Shown here: positions 1-11,973 of the stretch, one piece after another
Position numbering within the stretch: position 1 is the first letter of the stretch
Layout: every line of letters begins with the position of its first letter
Source: Diplolepis rosae
Taxonomy: Eukaryota; Arthropoda; Insecta; Hymenoptera; Diplolepididae
DNA length: 64,000 bases
Assembly (NCBI GenBank): GCA_030998225.1
Contig: JAPYXD010000745.1
Coordinates: forward strand, 1,178,001-1,242,000
Direction of reading: 5' to 3'
Made by a program: the position numbers and the translations under genes
The notes under the pieces: model-generated
Databases searched by the model: none
Told to the model about the DNA's origin: nothing
What the model saw: only the letters and a program-made list of their open reading frames with translations

Positions 1-2
1 CT

Positions 3-103
3 GGTCCCATGCGTATCACAGTTACATAACAAATTTTTTTATGTAATTGTTATAGAACAACTATATAACGATTCTTATTATGTAACTGTGATCCGCATGG
101 GAC
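3..103. repeat. Short hairpin at left palindrome tip
   Basis: GTCCCATGCG near position 4 pairs with CGCATGGGAC near position 100, and the adjoining CACAGTTACATAA pairs with TTATGTAACTGTG. This gives an imperfect hairpin of about 100 bases with a TATAGTTGTTCTATAAC-like centre. The mirrored copy sits at about 23297-23396. Confidence 0.75.
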
Positions 104-637
104 GCCATTTTTATAGAACTGTTATGTAACAATGACGTAACAAATGTGAATGTTCACTGGGTTTTGCCTACTCTATGTATAAAAATCTATTCTTTTATTG
201 GGTATTATATTTACATATATTGCGTTACATTCTTTCTACATCCAGCATTCGTCTCCGTATATTAGATTACGTTGATTATTAAATTGAGCTGCCACGTCAT
301 AAAGGGCACATAAAATTATTTTAATATTTTTGGTCACACAATGACCTTAAGAATTTTTAGAAAATGTTTCTCCAAAACATACACTCTTATAGAAAATTCA
401 AGAACACAACTTTTTTCTCCCAAGCAATGTTACAAAGCTGTCAAACTCTTTTCACGTTCCTCTCTCCAGTGAGGAGACTTCAGTTGAGTCTTGATTCACC
501 TATTTATTTATAATTTGGGAAAATAATGTAAGGTATCATTTATGAAGAATCACTTTTTTTTTACACAATTAATTAATTTCGTTGTTTTTTAAATTGATAC
601 TTTTCGTGAAAAATATTAATTTATTTATAATGTAAAT

Positions 638-1760
638 TCTAAATGTATAAGATTTACCAGCGATAGACTCTAGTCGAACTGCATGCATGGGCTAACGCAA
701 GACGTAGTCAAGTGCCACGTAGAGGCGGTTCGACTTCTCCATCAGCTTATCAAGTAGTCAAAAAAAATATTCCAAAAAGTTTAAGTCAAACTTCTTGGAA
801 TATTCCATGATTTTTGATAATTTTGGGTTGGCATATCTGTATACATAATAAACTTACTTCATAAAGGCTGAACAATTAAAGCTTAATTATCAGCAACATG
901 ATGAAATTAATATTTTATGAGCTTGTAGAATACAAAATGAATTTTAATTTAATTATAATCATTTTATCCACTACAGTTTTTTATCGTTTATCAAATTACC
1001 ACGTTTTATGCTAGATACTAATTCCTTTATCTTATAAATTCTAAATGTATAAGATTTACCAGCGATAGACTCTAGTCGAAGTGCATGCATGGACTAACGC
1101 AAGACGTAGTCAAGTGCCACGTAGAGGCGGTTCGACTTCTCCATCAGCTTATCAAGTAGTCAAAAAGAATATTCCAAAAAGTTTAGGTCAAACTTCACGG
1201 AATATTCCATGATTTTTGATAATTTTGGGTTGGCATATCTGTATACATAATAAACTTACTTCATAAAGGCTGAACAATTAAAGCTTAACTATCAGCAACA
1301 TGATGAAATTAATATTTTATGAGCTTGTAGAATACAAAATGAATTTTAATTTAATTATAATCATTTTATCCACTACAGTTTTTTATCGTTTATCAAATTA
1401 CCACGTTTTATGCTAGATATTAATTCCTTTATCTTATAAATTCTAAATGTATAAGATTTACCAGCGATAGACTCTAGTCGAAGTGCATGCATGGACTAAC
1501 GCAAGACGTAGTCAAGTGCCACGTAGAGGCGGTTCGACTTCTCCATCAGCTTATCAAGTAGTCAAAAAGAATATTCCAAAAAGTTTAGGTCAAACTTCAC
1601 GGAATATTCCATGATTTTTGATAATTTTGGGTTGGCATATCTGTATACATAATCAAATTATTTCATAAAGGCTAAACAATCAACGCCTAATCATCATCAA
1701 CATGAATAAATCAATATTTTCTGGGCTATTAGGATACAAAATGAAGATTAATTTATATTA
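638..1760. repeat. 402-base tandem repeat, about 2.7 units
   Basis: The motif TCTAAATGTATAAGATTTAC starts at 638, 1040 and 1442, giving a period of exactly 402 bases. Units 1 and 2 are almost identical. Unit 3 matches until about 1650 and then diverges. Each unit contains the inverted pair GAATATTCC...GGAATATTCC and a palindromic TGCATGCA. No coding frame runs through it. Confidence 0.9.
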
Positions 1761-2342
1761 ATTTTTTTCATTATAAATGTTTAGTTAAATTTTTCGGAAA
1801 TTTATAATTATATATATATACATCTAGTCTTTGGCCCTGCAGAAAATAACTTACCTGCAAACATTATTTGTTATTCATGGAATTCTATCATGAATTCTCC
1901 TTTACAAAAATCTCGCATTGAACTGTTGGAGGCCAATACTTTTCATTGCGCTACTGGTAATTGAACTCAATACACACTTGATTATACAATCCATTTTGCC
2001 TACTTTTGCACATACCTGTGTCTAAGGTTTAGAAGGGCGTGGATACTTTCAAATCTTATATAATATTAATTTGTCCAGTCTAATTTTGCTACCGTCTTAA
2101 TTTATCACAAAATACATAACTCACTAATAGGTCATTCAATGAAAACATTATCATTTGAAGCAACGTTTCAAAAAATTCTCTCGTTATGTGTGCAAATTTT
2201 TATCAAGGCGTATTCCCATCTAGTAGCCATCTACCTGGATTTCTAGCTCAGTGATCTTGTGGTCAATTGAGTTTGTACAAACTCAGGCTGTGGAAAAATC
2301 TATACCTACTACGAAATAAATACCAAATTATACCTGAAACTA
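1761..2342. other. Non-coding arm DNA, nothing recognised
   Basis: AT-rich sequence with stops in all frames, mirrored at about 21060-21640. It contains a short TATATATATA run near 1810. No gene, RNA or element end was seen. Confidence 0.6.
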
Positions 2343-2430
2343 GTGTTGTAAATTTACCGGTGTGTCCTCCTTCAACCTTTAGCGACATGACTATAGATTA
2401 AAGGTGGAAAAATCGTTAAATTTACAACAC
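2343..2430. mobile_element. 88-base MITE with TA duplication, left arm
   Basis: GTGTTGTAAATTTA at the left pairs with TAAATTTACAACAC at the right, directly flanked by TA at 2341-2342 and 2431-2432. This is the form of a very short Tc1/mariner-type MITE. It has no coding capacity. Confidence 0.6.
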
Positions 2431-3936
2431 TACCTCAAACTGTCTACAGGTCGCCTATAAGTTCGAGATGTGAATCCTCTTTTAACAAGGATTAATTCCG
2501 AATAAGTTTTCTGGGTGATTTAGGAATCAAATTTTTTCCGGACTATTTCTATCTTGAAAATTTCCTAAATTATCCTTAGTCTCTAGACCACTTTTGTCAG
2601 AGGTACTTCTAAGCAAATGCTGTGCAAGAATTGTGACATAGTGTGAAGAATAAATTCAGAAGCAAGATAATACTGCAAAATATTGTCTTTTACGTAAGTA
2701 TTCATTTGCATAAAATTGTTAATACAGTTATATTTTTGACGTGATAATAAGGTTTATTTTGTAGAAATTTAATTACATTGAGGAAATTAATTTGTGAAAC
2801 TACTCGAATGAGTTGAGTAAATATTTATTCAGGCTACTCTTTTCAGCCACAGTTAGATACAAAGACAATTGGATAAGTTTATTAAATATAGGAGTTTAAA
2901 AAAAAAATTAAAACAGAAGATTTATTGTGCAGTTCAATAATTAAAAGATAGTTTAACTGAAGGTTAAAGTATAATTCGCAGTTGTGTAAAATGTAAGGTA
3001 CAATGTAGTATGGTGGAAACCAGTCGAAGAAACCGTGAGAGTCTGCAAAGAAACTTTCAAGCAGTGTTTGCAACATAAAGCACTTACTTTTGAAAGCTTT
3101 GCTATATACATTTACACTTTCGAGCATATACACAATACACATATGCATACAGAAACATATAGTCTTGTTTATAGCTTATAATTTTATAAAATTTCGCAGA
3201 CATACAGTGTGAATACTTAGCTATGATTTACGTACATATATACTAAACTATTCTTATATTACACGCTTGTATAAACCTATACCCAAGTACTCGAAACTTC
3301 CATCGCTTCACATTGAGAGTAAAGTTTTGCACTGTCCTTCAATACTGATACCTTTATATTTATTTTTTTCTGTGTTATATTCTAAGTGGAACAAATGTCT
3401 CACTGCTTGTAAAAAATGACGCGCCAAAAATTGCTGGTTCTCCAAGTTCTATCTATAAAGGATCAAACATTCTATGGACCCAGGGTAATTTGAGAAAATT
3501 AGTACATTTTTCTGAAAATATTGTAGTTAAGGTTTGAATAAAATATTCAATAAATATAAACTTTCACTAACCGTTTGCTGACCATTCGCTGCGATCTCGT
3601 AATAATATAAATAAAAAGAGCATAAAAGACATTTAAATTGTTTCAATTATGATAAAAACGTAAAATTTAATATTGAATATTACATTTTCAATTTTACGTT
3701 ACACATATTTTCATCTCACTTTTTTGCAGCCTAATCACAGACTTTTCATTCAAAAAATGAATTGCTTTACGGAAAGGTAAAATTTTCTAATAGAAGGAGA
3801 TAAATTAAAAAGCTGAAAAATGTGTTGAGTGATATTTGCATATGACCACATAAGTATTTATTAATTTCAAATTTGACATGAAAATTTTTTTTTCAAGTTA
3901 GTGTTTAAATCTTGTCACGATTTTACAAGATCTTAT
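2431..3936. other. Non-coding arm DNA with relative at 32.7 kb
   Basis: No gene is supported here. An 88-codon frame at 2882-3148 (minus; mirrored 20255-20521) lacks any recognisable domain. From about 3660 onward the sequence matches 32700-32966 with moderate divergence, so it belongs to an interspersed repeat family. The mirror lies at about 19470-20970. Confidence 0.6.
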
Positions 3937-4418
3937 CCCTATTGAAAAACTTGACGTAAAAAATGACGTAAAAAACGACGTAAAAAATGGCGTAAAAAAT
4001 GACGTAAAAAATGACGTAAAAAACGACGTCAAAAATGGCGTAAAAAACGACGTCAAGAATTGGGATAGTTTTTTACGTCATTTTTTACGTCATTTTTTAC
4101 GTCAAGAATCTGTTGTCTTGAAAAGTGATATTGAAAAAGTGTGCGTGCATGTTGTAAATAATGGCACTGAGTATTTGTGTGTGGTACCTAATTTATACTC
4201 TTATTAGAAAAATATAGTCGATTCATTATATTTAATTGAATATACTCTTATAGAATCAGTAAACTAAAGTTAACCATAAAATATTGTACTATTTATTTTC
4301 CTCTTACATTTTTATGTCACTCCTTTACGGTAGGCGATTAAATATAAATTGTTTAGGCTTCTTAAAGAAAAACTTTACATAAAAAATGACGTAAAAACTT
4401 TACATAAAATCAATAGGG
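3937..4418. mobile_element. 482-base foldback MITE with 12-base repeats, left arm
   Basis: Ends CCCTATTGA / TCAATAGGG are flanked by AT on both sides. The left part is a run of 12-base units of the type GACGTAAAAAAT or GACGTAAAAAAC. After a short loop the same unit returns inverted as ATTTTTTACGTC, and further GACGTAAAAA units lie near the right end. The related sequence at 32966-32967 lacks the whole element, which defines it as an insertion. No coding frame. Confidence 0.75.
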
Positions 4419-5194
4419 ATGGACAGCTGCAATCTGTTAAATGGAATATTTTGTAATTCTTAACTTGCCTGTTCTTATGAAATCGTATGAAAAATTTAAA
4501 GTCGATAAATGGTTAAAATTTTATATCAAGATTTTAATTACAACATTTTGCAGCTTTGTGAATAAACTGTTTCATTTAGAAAATACTTCAACTCTGTAAA
4601 GCATATTTAAATTTTAAGTATAAAATCCGTACTTAAGTCACAAAAAGTAAGATAAAAATACTCTCATTATAAAATTAAGAATGTAGATTTAGCACTCATT
4701 AGGTCAAATGTTTATTTTTTCTTCATGTAAAATACTTTGCACATAATTCTCTGATTAAATATTTTTTAAATGTTGGAACATTTAAGAAATTCATGAATAT
4801 TTAACCTATTTATAAAAAAACTAAAAATTAACAAATAAAGCTTCGACTGAAAAATCTGAGAATTTGTCAATTGTTGATCTTTTTTCTTGTAAATTTGAAC
4901 ATAGGAGGACTTGAAATACCAAAATGACATTATTTTCCAAGTGATGGTTAAACCTTTCTTTATTTTTATGAGGATTCTTTCCGACGTTTATTTCAGGTGA
5001 GTGACTTTTTTTTAATGAAAGATTTTGTAATTCTAAATTATAGGCTCATCTTGTAACATTGTAAAAAGATTTAAAAACTTTAAAGTTAATTGTATAATAC
5101 AAGTACTTTTATCCCAAGTTTTAGTCGACCTATCTACAGACTTTTAATTTGAAAATTGGGATTCTTTATAAAGAGGAAAAAATTGTGTTATTAA
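4419..5194. other. Non-coding arm DNA, repeat family shared with 33 kb
   Basis: No gene seen. It aligns by eye with 32967-33640 in forward orientation and with 33730-33990 in reverse, showing that an inverted version of this family exists elsewhere. The mirror lies at 18216-18984. Confidence 0.6.
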
Positions 5195-5596
5195 CCCTCC
5201 GTTACCAAACTTAAAAATTGCTAGACGGTTACCAAACCCTAGAGGATTTCTCCCTGCGTGTTAGAACATCTGCAGTGTTGCCAAATGTTGCGACTACTTG
5301 GTTGAACATGTAACATCAAAATGTGGCAACACCGCACTCCAGGAACTCAAGCTATTTTCATTGCACGAAAGCCAAACTATGGAGGGATTCCCTCAGAATC
5401 CACGCACCTCTGGTTTTGAAAAGTGATTATTGAATGAGTATTCTTACTTGAACATTTTTTATTGCTACAAAAAGCTTCAGGAATAATTCGTGGAAAGGTA
5501 TTCAAACGGACCAGACTGTGTCAAGCGCAAAATAGAAGTTATTTCGAAAAAACTGACCCCACTGAGGGAATCCCTCATATGTTTGGTAACGGAAGG
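5195..5596. mobile_element. piggyBac-like MITE, TTAA duplication, left arm
   Basis: Ends CCCTCCGTTACCAAAC and GTTTGGTAACGGAAGG are flanked by TTAA at 5191-5194 and 5597-5600. TTAA duplication and CCY termini are the hallmarks of piggyBac-type transposition. The related sequence near 33723-33726 has a single TTAA and no insert. Sub-terminal inverted pieces GAGGGATTCCCTCA and TGAGGGAATCCCTC occur inside. No transposase frame, so it is non-autonomous. Confidence 0.8.
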
Positions 5597-5600
5597 TTAA

Positions 5601-7671
5601 AGCAGTTAATTCCCAGAGTTTGAATATCTTTCATTTAATATTTTGATTTGAAACATTGAAAATATTATTGAAATTGATATACCAAAGACAATTTAATTTT
5701 AATACGGATATATTCATATTTCAATAAACCTGTATATCAGCTGAAATCAATATTCCAAAATATTTGAATCTTCAGACTTATACATTTCAAGCTTAATTTG
5801 TTCATGATACATTTTATCAAACTTTAATAAAAAGTTATACTTTTTTATGTTATTTTATGACAAGTTGCATGCATTTAATACATTTTTTTCATAATAATAA
5901 TTGCCCAAATAAAATCCCATTCTACTGTTTGAAAGTTTACTCAACTGCTTCGGAATCATTTTTAATTTGCTATCGAATAATGAAACAAAATTATTGTAAA
6001 ACTTCCTCCTAAGCCTTCCCAGATAGCAAAATGTCCACATGGAGCCCGCATGGTGCGGGCGCAACGTGCGTATTAATCCGCACGTCGTGAGGGCAAGGTT
6101 TGAGACACTTGTGTCAACAATTGCGTCGCATATGCGCCGCACGATGTGCGGGCACGCATGTGTCGGTATATTGCTCTCATACAGTTACGCAATGATTAGT
6201 TTCAATAAATATTACATGTTTATAAAAGTGACAAAAACAATGTGTTACGACAGTTTTAGAAAAAGGTTCCTGATTCAAAAATAATTTTTTTACATTGTTA
6301 AAAAAGACAGGAGTTATTTAAGCTAAATGCGATACTCTACATTTAATTATTGTTTCTGTCATTATTTGAAATGCTGAAAATTAGTATAATATCAATAAGA
6401 ATAAGACGGTGAAGAGGCAGTTGTTTTTAACAAATAATATTTTTATTGTATTAAAAGTATGAAAATACGAGTAATTCGGTTTTCTTCTTTAAACATATAT
6501 AAACCTTCCGTATATAAGATATATTTAAAGTATAATCGTAAAAGAAACATAATTTGAACGCATTTTTCTATTAAATAGACAACGCTAAGATATATTTTTT
6601 TGTTTTATCAAGCCCTTTGTCGCGCTTTTTTGACTAAAAAACTATAATCTTAAGGGAAAATTTGTTATAATCCAGGGTGTACAAAGACCCCCGAAGCATA
6701 AAATAAAATACGATTTTAAAAAGTTTATAAATGTTAGAACTTTTCAATTTCAATTTAAAAAATATTATATCACTTTAAGAAACTCGATCGAGTCTAGTCG
6801 GGAGGTTTTTGTACTCCGAATAGGAAAACTATTAAAGCATTAGAACTTTGGTTATTTTTAAACACTTTTTTAAAAATATACAAAGATTACTTTCTCAAAA
6901 ATCGCAACTTTCTTCTTGCTAAATTGTTACTGTGTAAAAAATTCTTTTAACCATAAAAGTGCTTTGGCACGCTTGAAGCTTACCTGATTTTCAGTTTTAC
7001 GACTAAGAATTTAGCGCAAAAATTTAAGTAAAAAGAAAGGTTGGGTTTTTGAGAAGATCGTCTTTGAATATTTTCAGGAAACCCGCCACCATTTTTCTAA
7101 TTTTCAATATTTTTTAATTTTCCAACCACGTGTTGAAAAAGGGCAATAAACCTCACTAGGTACAGAAAAAAACTTCAATATCTTAATTAGTTCAAAAGTG
7201 ATAAAAGTTTTAGAAAAACTGTATTTTTTTAACACCTTTAAAAAATTAATTACTCATAACTTCGCGAAATTTTGTCCCTCAAAACATTATTAAATACGTG
7301 TCGTTTTATTTTCCTTAAAAAAAAAAAACATTTCCTCGGCGACCGATTCTGTGACTTGAAATTGTACTGCATATCTTATTTGAAATGGATTCGGTCTGGG
7401 TATTTTTAAGTTACACTTTAAGGACTTTTTATTGGCCGGAGAAACTGAATTCAATTTTTAGGTTCGAGTTTGTGCACACTCTGGAACGTATTAAGATACA
7501 AGAACTTTGGCCCTTCTTGGGCCTTTATCAGAATAATTTGTTAACGACATAAACTTATAATCATGAAATGAACAATGAAAGAAACGTACAACGAAATTTA
7601 AAATAATTTATCACGCCCTTTTTCGATCTTTTTGATTAAACCTCTATAATTGCAAGAAACAAACTTTGGTC
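5601..7671. other. Non-coding arm DNA with GC-rich hairpin patch
   Basis: Mostly AT-rich with no supported gene. A GC-rich patch at about 6035-6165 contains GCCCGCATGGTGCGGGC, which can fold into a tight stem, and repeated CGCAC/GTGCG words. Frames through the patch (5855-6142, 6039-6284) look incidental. The mirror lies at about 15740-17811, with the patch at 17245-17375. Confidence 0.6.
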
Positions 7672-9813
7672 TCAAGCATCACTCTCATTGGATGAGGAAT
7701 CATTCCTTTCACTCTGTCTATCTTCTATCTGTCTGTCTTGCGAGAGCTGAACGTGTTCATTTTCCGAGTTACTATTATTATCCTCATCGTCTTCTTCGGA
7801 AAGAAAATCACGTTCTTCATCTACCTCAATCTCTTGTTCTGGTTTGAGTTTTCGGCGAGAGTTATTTTGTTTTAGGCTATTTCGGTACCTTTGTTTTGCA
7901 TTTCTTAATACCTCGATCATTTCTAACTTGAATGCTGTTTGTGATTCTGGTTCTGGGAAATTAGGACATTTCTGCATTACTCCTGAAATTACAAGAGTAA
8001 ATATGATTTAGGCTATTAATGTTTTTCGCAACTATTTTCATCATTTCAATAAAATATTTCTGTAGTTTGAGGTCTATATTTTGTCTGTACTTACTAAATA
8101 AAAGTGCAGCCATTTTAGAACCACTGAACTTTGTAGTTTTTTTTTCCCCACACCACGTAAATTCTGTAGCAAGTTTGTCGCTAATGCTTCCTTTGAAAGC
8201 AAAATTAAGCGCTTCTCGTATCTTTTGTTCCTCCATATTTCCTTAATTCACGGTACTGTGAAAAATATGTAAAATAAATTTCTCCAGGAATTATATGGCA
8301 CATTTAGGAATAAAAAATAAGATTGTTGTGGATATAAAAATGTGAGTGAGAGCTAGTTGAATGATAAAAAATACCATAAATATTAGAGCCATGATACGAA
8401 AGAATGCTAAACTACTTTCGATTTTAGATTCGGATTCTATGAAGGAAAGAAGTATTGAAATCAATTGTCATTGGTCCAGCGATCTGAAATGTATGAAATT
8501 TTTTCAACTTGTGTAATAAATAAGAACAACGACTCATACCAGCTTGTTTTGTTTCATTTCATCTTGCTCAAATGAATTAAATTCTTGTAAAGTTTGTAAA
8601 GGAAAACCTTGAGGAGGAGCAAACAACGGTTTCGATTTTCCAATAGTAGCATCTTCTTTCAAAACTGCAAGAGAAGTTTTCATTTCTCTGCAATAATTTT
8701 CAACATTCCTGTAAATATTTTCAATATTCATAACTGATAACCTTGTAATGCATAACTACATACATTTGAATAATTTTAAACACGAATTCTTATTTGTAAA
8801 AGAACAAAGACAAATATTAATGATTATTCTGCACAGTTATTAAATTCTGTTATAAAATAACGTTTAGAAGCTTTCAATATACATTTTACCTTTTCGAATA
8901 TCGATGATTTAAAGATTTTTCATTTCGATTAAAAAGACTAAGTATTACGTCCCACGGAGATGATATAAACTTACAAGTAACATTTAAAAAAAGAATGGTC
9001 ATTCATTCATTGCCAATTACACATTACATTTTTTAGATATATGGAAATTTACATTAACTTACTGAAGACGTTGAGCTATGTCTAACAAAATGTTTTCCTT
9101 TACAGTTATTTCTCTTGATGCTAAACTCCTTACGTGGTTTGAAGCATTTGCGCAAGGAGTTGAGAATAACGAAGGAGATACAACATCCCGTACTGAAGCA
9201 CAATTATGCTTTGTAATTTCTCTGAAAGTAGTAATAAAGAATGCACATTAGAACTTAATTTTCATTGCTTATTTACATTCACGATAACGTATTCAGTGTT
9301 CTTGTGCAGTAAATATTTTTTTGACATAATGTTGAAAAATACGAATCTGAATAGATATTGCCACCTAAGATTATATACTTACCGGGTAGAATTAATTTTA
9401 TCGATTGACCTATTTTCGAATGTTACTATTCCATTCTCGCAGTTTTTTGATTGGATTAGGCTTTCTGAAGATATCATACCCGTCAATTTTTCAACTTGTG
9501 AATTTGGCACAATAGATTTTTTCGATGTCTCAACTGAGACCCGCTTGAAGGCAGAGCTAGAGGCAGAGTTAGAGGCAGGAACACTAGTTTCGTCCACGTA
9601 TGTTTTTTCCAAGACATCTGTAAATGCATCTTTGGATTGAGGCTTTGCTTTAGGCTTCATTCTTTTAACAGTTTGCACAGGTGTTATGATATCGAAACTT
9701 GATTTTAACATTGAAGCGAGTTCAGGATTCTTTTGTACCAGGGCTCTTAAATCTTGTACGCCTTTTCCTACAGAAGGGAATTTGGATTTCGGCTTTCTAA
9801 TAGGCTGTTCATC
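7672..9813 (-). pseudogene. DUF4806 protein gene, left arm, frameshifted copy
   Basis: Mirror of the five-exon gene at 13600-15739. Exons by symmetry are about 9383-9813, 9063-9221, 8540-8741, 8095-8255 and 7672-7982. The DUF4806 exon (8095-8255) has an extra A in the run following GGAGGAAC, four A where the right arm has three, which shifts the frame just before the IREALNFAF segment. All splice signals seen in the right arm are kept. One other coding difference is an Asp in the acidic tail where the right arm has Gly. Otherwise it is close to identical, so inactivation is recent or is a sequencing error in an A-run. Confidence 0.7.
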
Positions 9814-9830
9814 TGAAGATGATTATAAAA

Positions 9831-11550
9831 CTAATTTCGTGGGAGGGACAGTGATTCTAAATGAGTAACGCAAACCCATTCGTTTTGAACAATATTTTCT
9901 TCTAGACCTTCTGCTTCATTCCATTTTGGCATTCGATAACACTTTACTTTTACATCAGTCAAAGGCACAATATTTGATTCAGGTGACAAATTACTGCAAT
10001 GATATACACCAACGGATTGGGATGTCAGACCAACATCATACAACTGCTGCACATCGCGAAAATGCCTTGCAATAAATAAAATATTTTCTTCAACTAACAC
10101 AATATTTTCGATTAAACATATTCTTTTATTATTTGAAACAAAGCAATTGTCACGCAAATCTGCTGCAAAAGTGTATTTACCGATGACAATTTTCTTGAAC
10201 TGAGTGCAGTTTTGTGCTTCAAGATCCAATAGAGGCCCTTCAGCATGAACATGAGACTGCTGAATGAGGTCCTCACCATTAATGGGATCATTAGAAAACT
10301 CACTCCGTTCTAACATTCTTTTATAGTACTGTTGAAGCGAAAGATCAGGTTTTCGAAGAAATTTAGGGAACTGCGACATGTTATTCTCATAGCAGAATGC
10401 ACTGAAAGTTTTCCAAACCTCCTAAATTTCTAACATCTTCTACAATATGAAGCAAACCATGAACGTTGTACGATAAAAACGGCTCCCCAAACAGTGTTAC
10501 GCACATACTAACGTACATTTCTAAACTTTGCTGACAGAAATCCAACATAACTGGTGTTGTACTTTCCGACACGAGAAGGCGTATTACACAATGCAATATT
10601 AAGAAGTGTTGATAATATTCTTCAGAGAAAATATCTTTTAAAATCACGACACAACTATACAATAATAGCTGCCTGAATTCCACAGCTTTGAAGTTACTGT
10701 ACGCTGTTATTTCCCTTGGCCGTTCGGCAAACTCTCTAGGACAATAATCGGATAAAGTATTCATTCTTGCATCAAGAATGTTTAATTGTCTACCACTTAG
10801 CCTCCTGCAAATGTATTTACCGGCGACGTGTGCTTCGAACACTTTTTTAACGTTTCCGAGGTATATTAAATGCATACATTCGAATGGTACACGAGTTACC
10901 AAATCTATTGGTATCTGAGACAGAGGACTGTGTCCTTTATGGTGGTCATCATCAGTAATATTTCTGTATTCTTCATTTGTACGAGGTGGGTGCCGAGTTC
11001 CTGGAAAAATCATTGTATTCCGATAGCCTTCTACATCGCATCGATGTCCTTCGACTTTAAATTTAGAACATGCTCTTGAGGAAGTATGGCCGTAGTGATT
11101 TAAAATCATAGCTCGTGCGGGGGCGTCTGCAATAAAGCATCGACTTTGGAGAGGAATTGTTCGACCACCGATTTTAATTCCGCCATTCCCAATGACTTCA
11201 TTTATTTCCTGAAAAAACATTTCAAAAAAATCGAAGGGATTTGATGGTTTATGTCGTCCTTTAAACACACCAGCTATCATAGGCCTCTTATCTGGAATGT
11301 TGATAATTCGATATTGGTGTGGCCAGAATTGCCATTTCCCACCTTTATCTAGCCTCCCACCGTCTGTACTTAAATCAATAATTATCTCAGGAGGCAACTG
11401 CTCTCTGGGAATGATACTCAGTTTCTTCTTAAGTCCATCTTAAAATCCAATGTGCAAATACTCTCCTCCTGCAGTTTCATGAACAAATCTACTAGCAACA
11501 AAGGCAGGTGTATTCAATATAGTTCTACTATCTTTGGGTAGATGCAAATA
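9831..11550 (-). pseudogene. CACTA/EnSpm-like transposase, left arm, broken copy
   Basis: Same protein as 11974-13581, read on the minus strand, with 36 more codons at its 5' side. A splice acceptor (CCTTTCCAG) ends at 11551. The exon then encodes the family motif LPKDSRTILNTP and GGEYLHIGF, followed by an in-frame TAA at 11440-11442 before the GLKKKLSIIP segment. A second break is one extra A in GGTTTGGAAAACTTTC near 10414 (three A in the right arm), which splits the frame into 10387-11397 and 9831-10379. Earlier exons are absent, and an antisense SINE lies directly upstream in the presumed intron. The gene is truncated and doubly inactivated. Confidence 0.75.
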
Positions 11551-11565
11551 CTGGAAAGGATTAAG

Positions 11566-11670
11566 AAATTTTCTGTGAAAAAAGGAACGCTTCCCCTCCG
11601 CTGGGTATCGAGCCCAGGTCCTTTCGATTGCCAGTCGAATGCTCTGCCACAACTTTTCTCACAGAAACTT
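11566..11670 (-). repeat. tRNA-derived SINE fragment, antisense
   Basis: On the minus strand the sequence has an A-box-like GGCAGAGCATTCG, an anticodon-type arm TTCGACTGGCAATCGAA with 5-base stems, and a T-arm CTGGGCTCGATACCCAG, followed by GCGTTCCTTTTTTCACAG. The core resembles the anticodon region of eukaryotic tRNA-Cys (GAGCATTCGACT...ATCGAAAGG) with an altered anticodon loop. Related pieces lie at 11870-11936, 31368-31425 and 40150-40235. Confidence 0.65.
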
Positions 11671-11869
11671 GTTAACGCCAATCATGGCTACGGATAAACC
11701 GGGAACAATTTTCTGATCTTTCTAAATCATTTCAGTCGATTATGTCGATCATTAGAAGAGTGTATCACTGTATGTGATAACGGAACTCTACTATATCGAC
11801 CTTATCAACCTATGATTCAGAATTAATGTAACGTCTCGCAAGACTAGATGGAATTATTAATCATAATTA

Positions 11870-11936
11870 TTAAGAAATTTTCTGTGAAAAAAGGAACGCT
11901 TCCACTCCGCTGGGTATCGAGCCCAGGTCCTTTCGA
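11870..11936 (-). repeat. SINE tail fragment, second central copy
   Basis: Nearly identical to 11566-11633 (AAGAAATTTTCTGTG through GTCCTTTCGAT, one substitution) and in the same orientation, but cut off before the A-box part. It supplies the spurious N-terminus of the right-arm transposase frame that starts at 11848. Confidence 0.65.
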
Positions 11937-11973
11937 TACAGTGATACACTCTTCTAATGATCGACATAATCGA

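Larger units (their letters stand above)
1..11440 (+). repeat. Left arm of giant palindrome
   Basis: This arm is the reverse complement of 11973-23398. Paired coordinates add up to 23399 at the outer end and 23413 at the inner end, so the arms differ by only about 14 bases of net length over 11.4 kb, plus scattered substitutions. The same genes, 402-base tandem repeat and inserted small elements occur in mirror order in both arms. The window begins inside the arm, so its outer boundary is not visible. The left arm carries extra one-base insertions in A-runs that break both of its genes. Confidence 0.97.
11441..11972. other. Palindrome centre (asymmetric spacer)
   Basis: The two long arms stop matching at 11440 and 11973. 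Inside the spacer, 11737-11772 is an exact reverse complement of 11937-11972, so the symmetry resumes for 36 bases after 296 bases (11441-11736) present only on the left. The innermost loop is 11773-11936. The left-only part holds a transposase exon piece and an antisense tRNA-like SINE. The loop holds a second, shorter copy of the same SINE tail in the same orientation. The centre therefore looks like an inverted-duplication junction formed near SINE copies. Confidence 0.85.

Noticed and set aside
638..1760. Heat-shock-element-like GAATATTCC pairs, and a CTGATGG...GAAC resemblance to a hammerhead on the minus strand
   Set aside because: Only two of three GAA/TTC units are present, and the hammerhead core has CUGAUGG and no GAAA; neither is convincing.
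2882..3148. 88-codon frame, mirrored at 20255-20521
   Set aside because: Both copies exist because of the palindrome; composition is Phe/Leu/Ile-rich from AT-rich DNA and no domain is seen.
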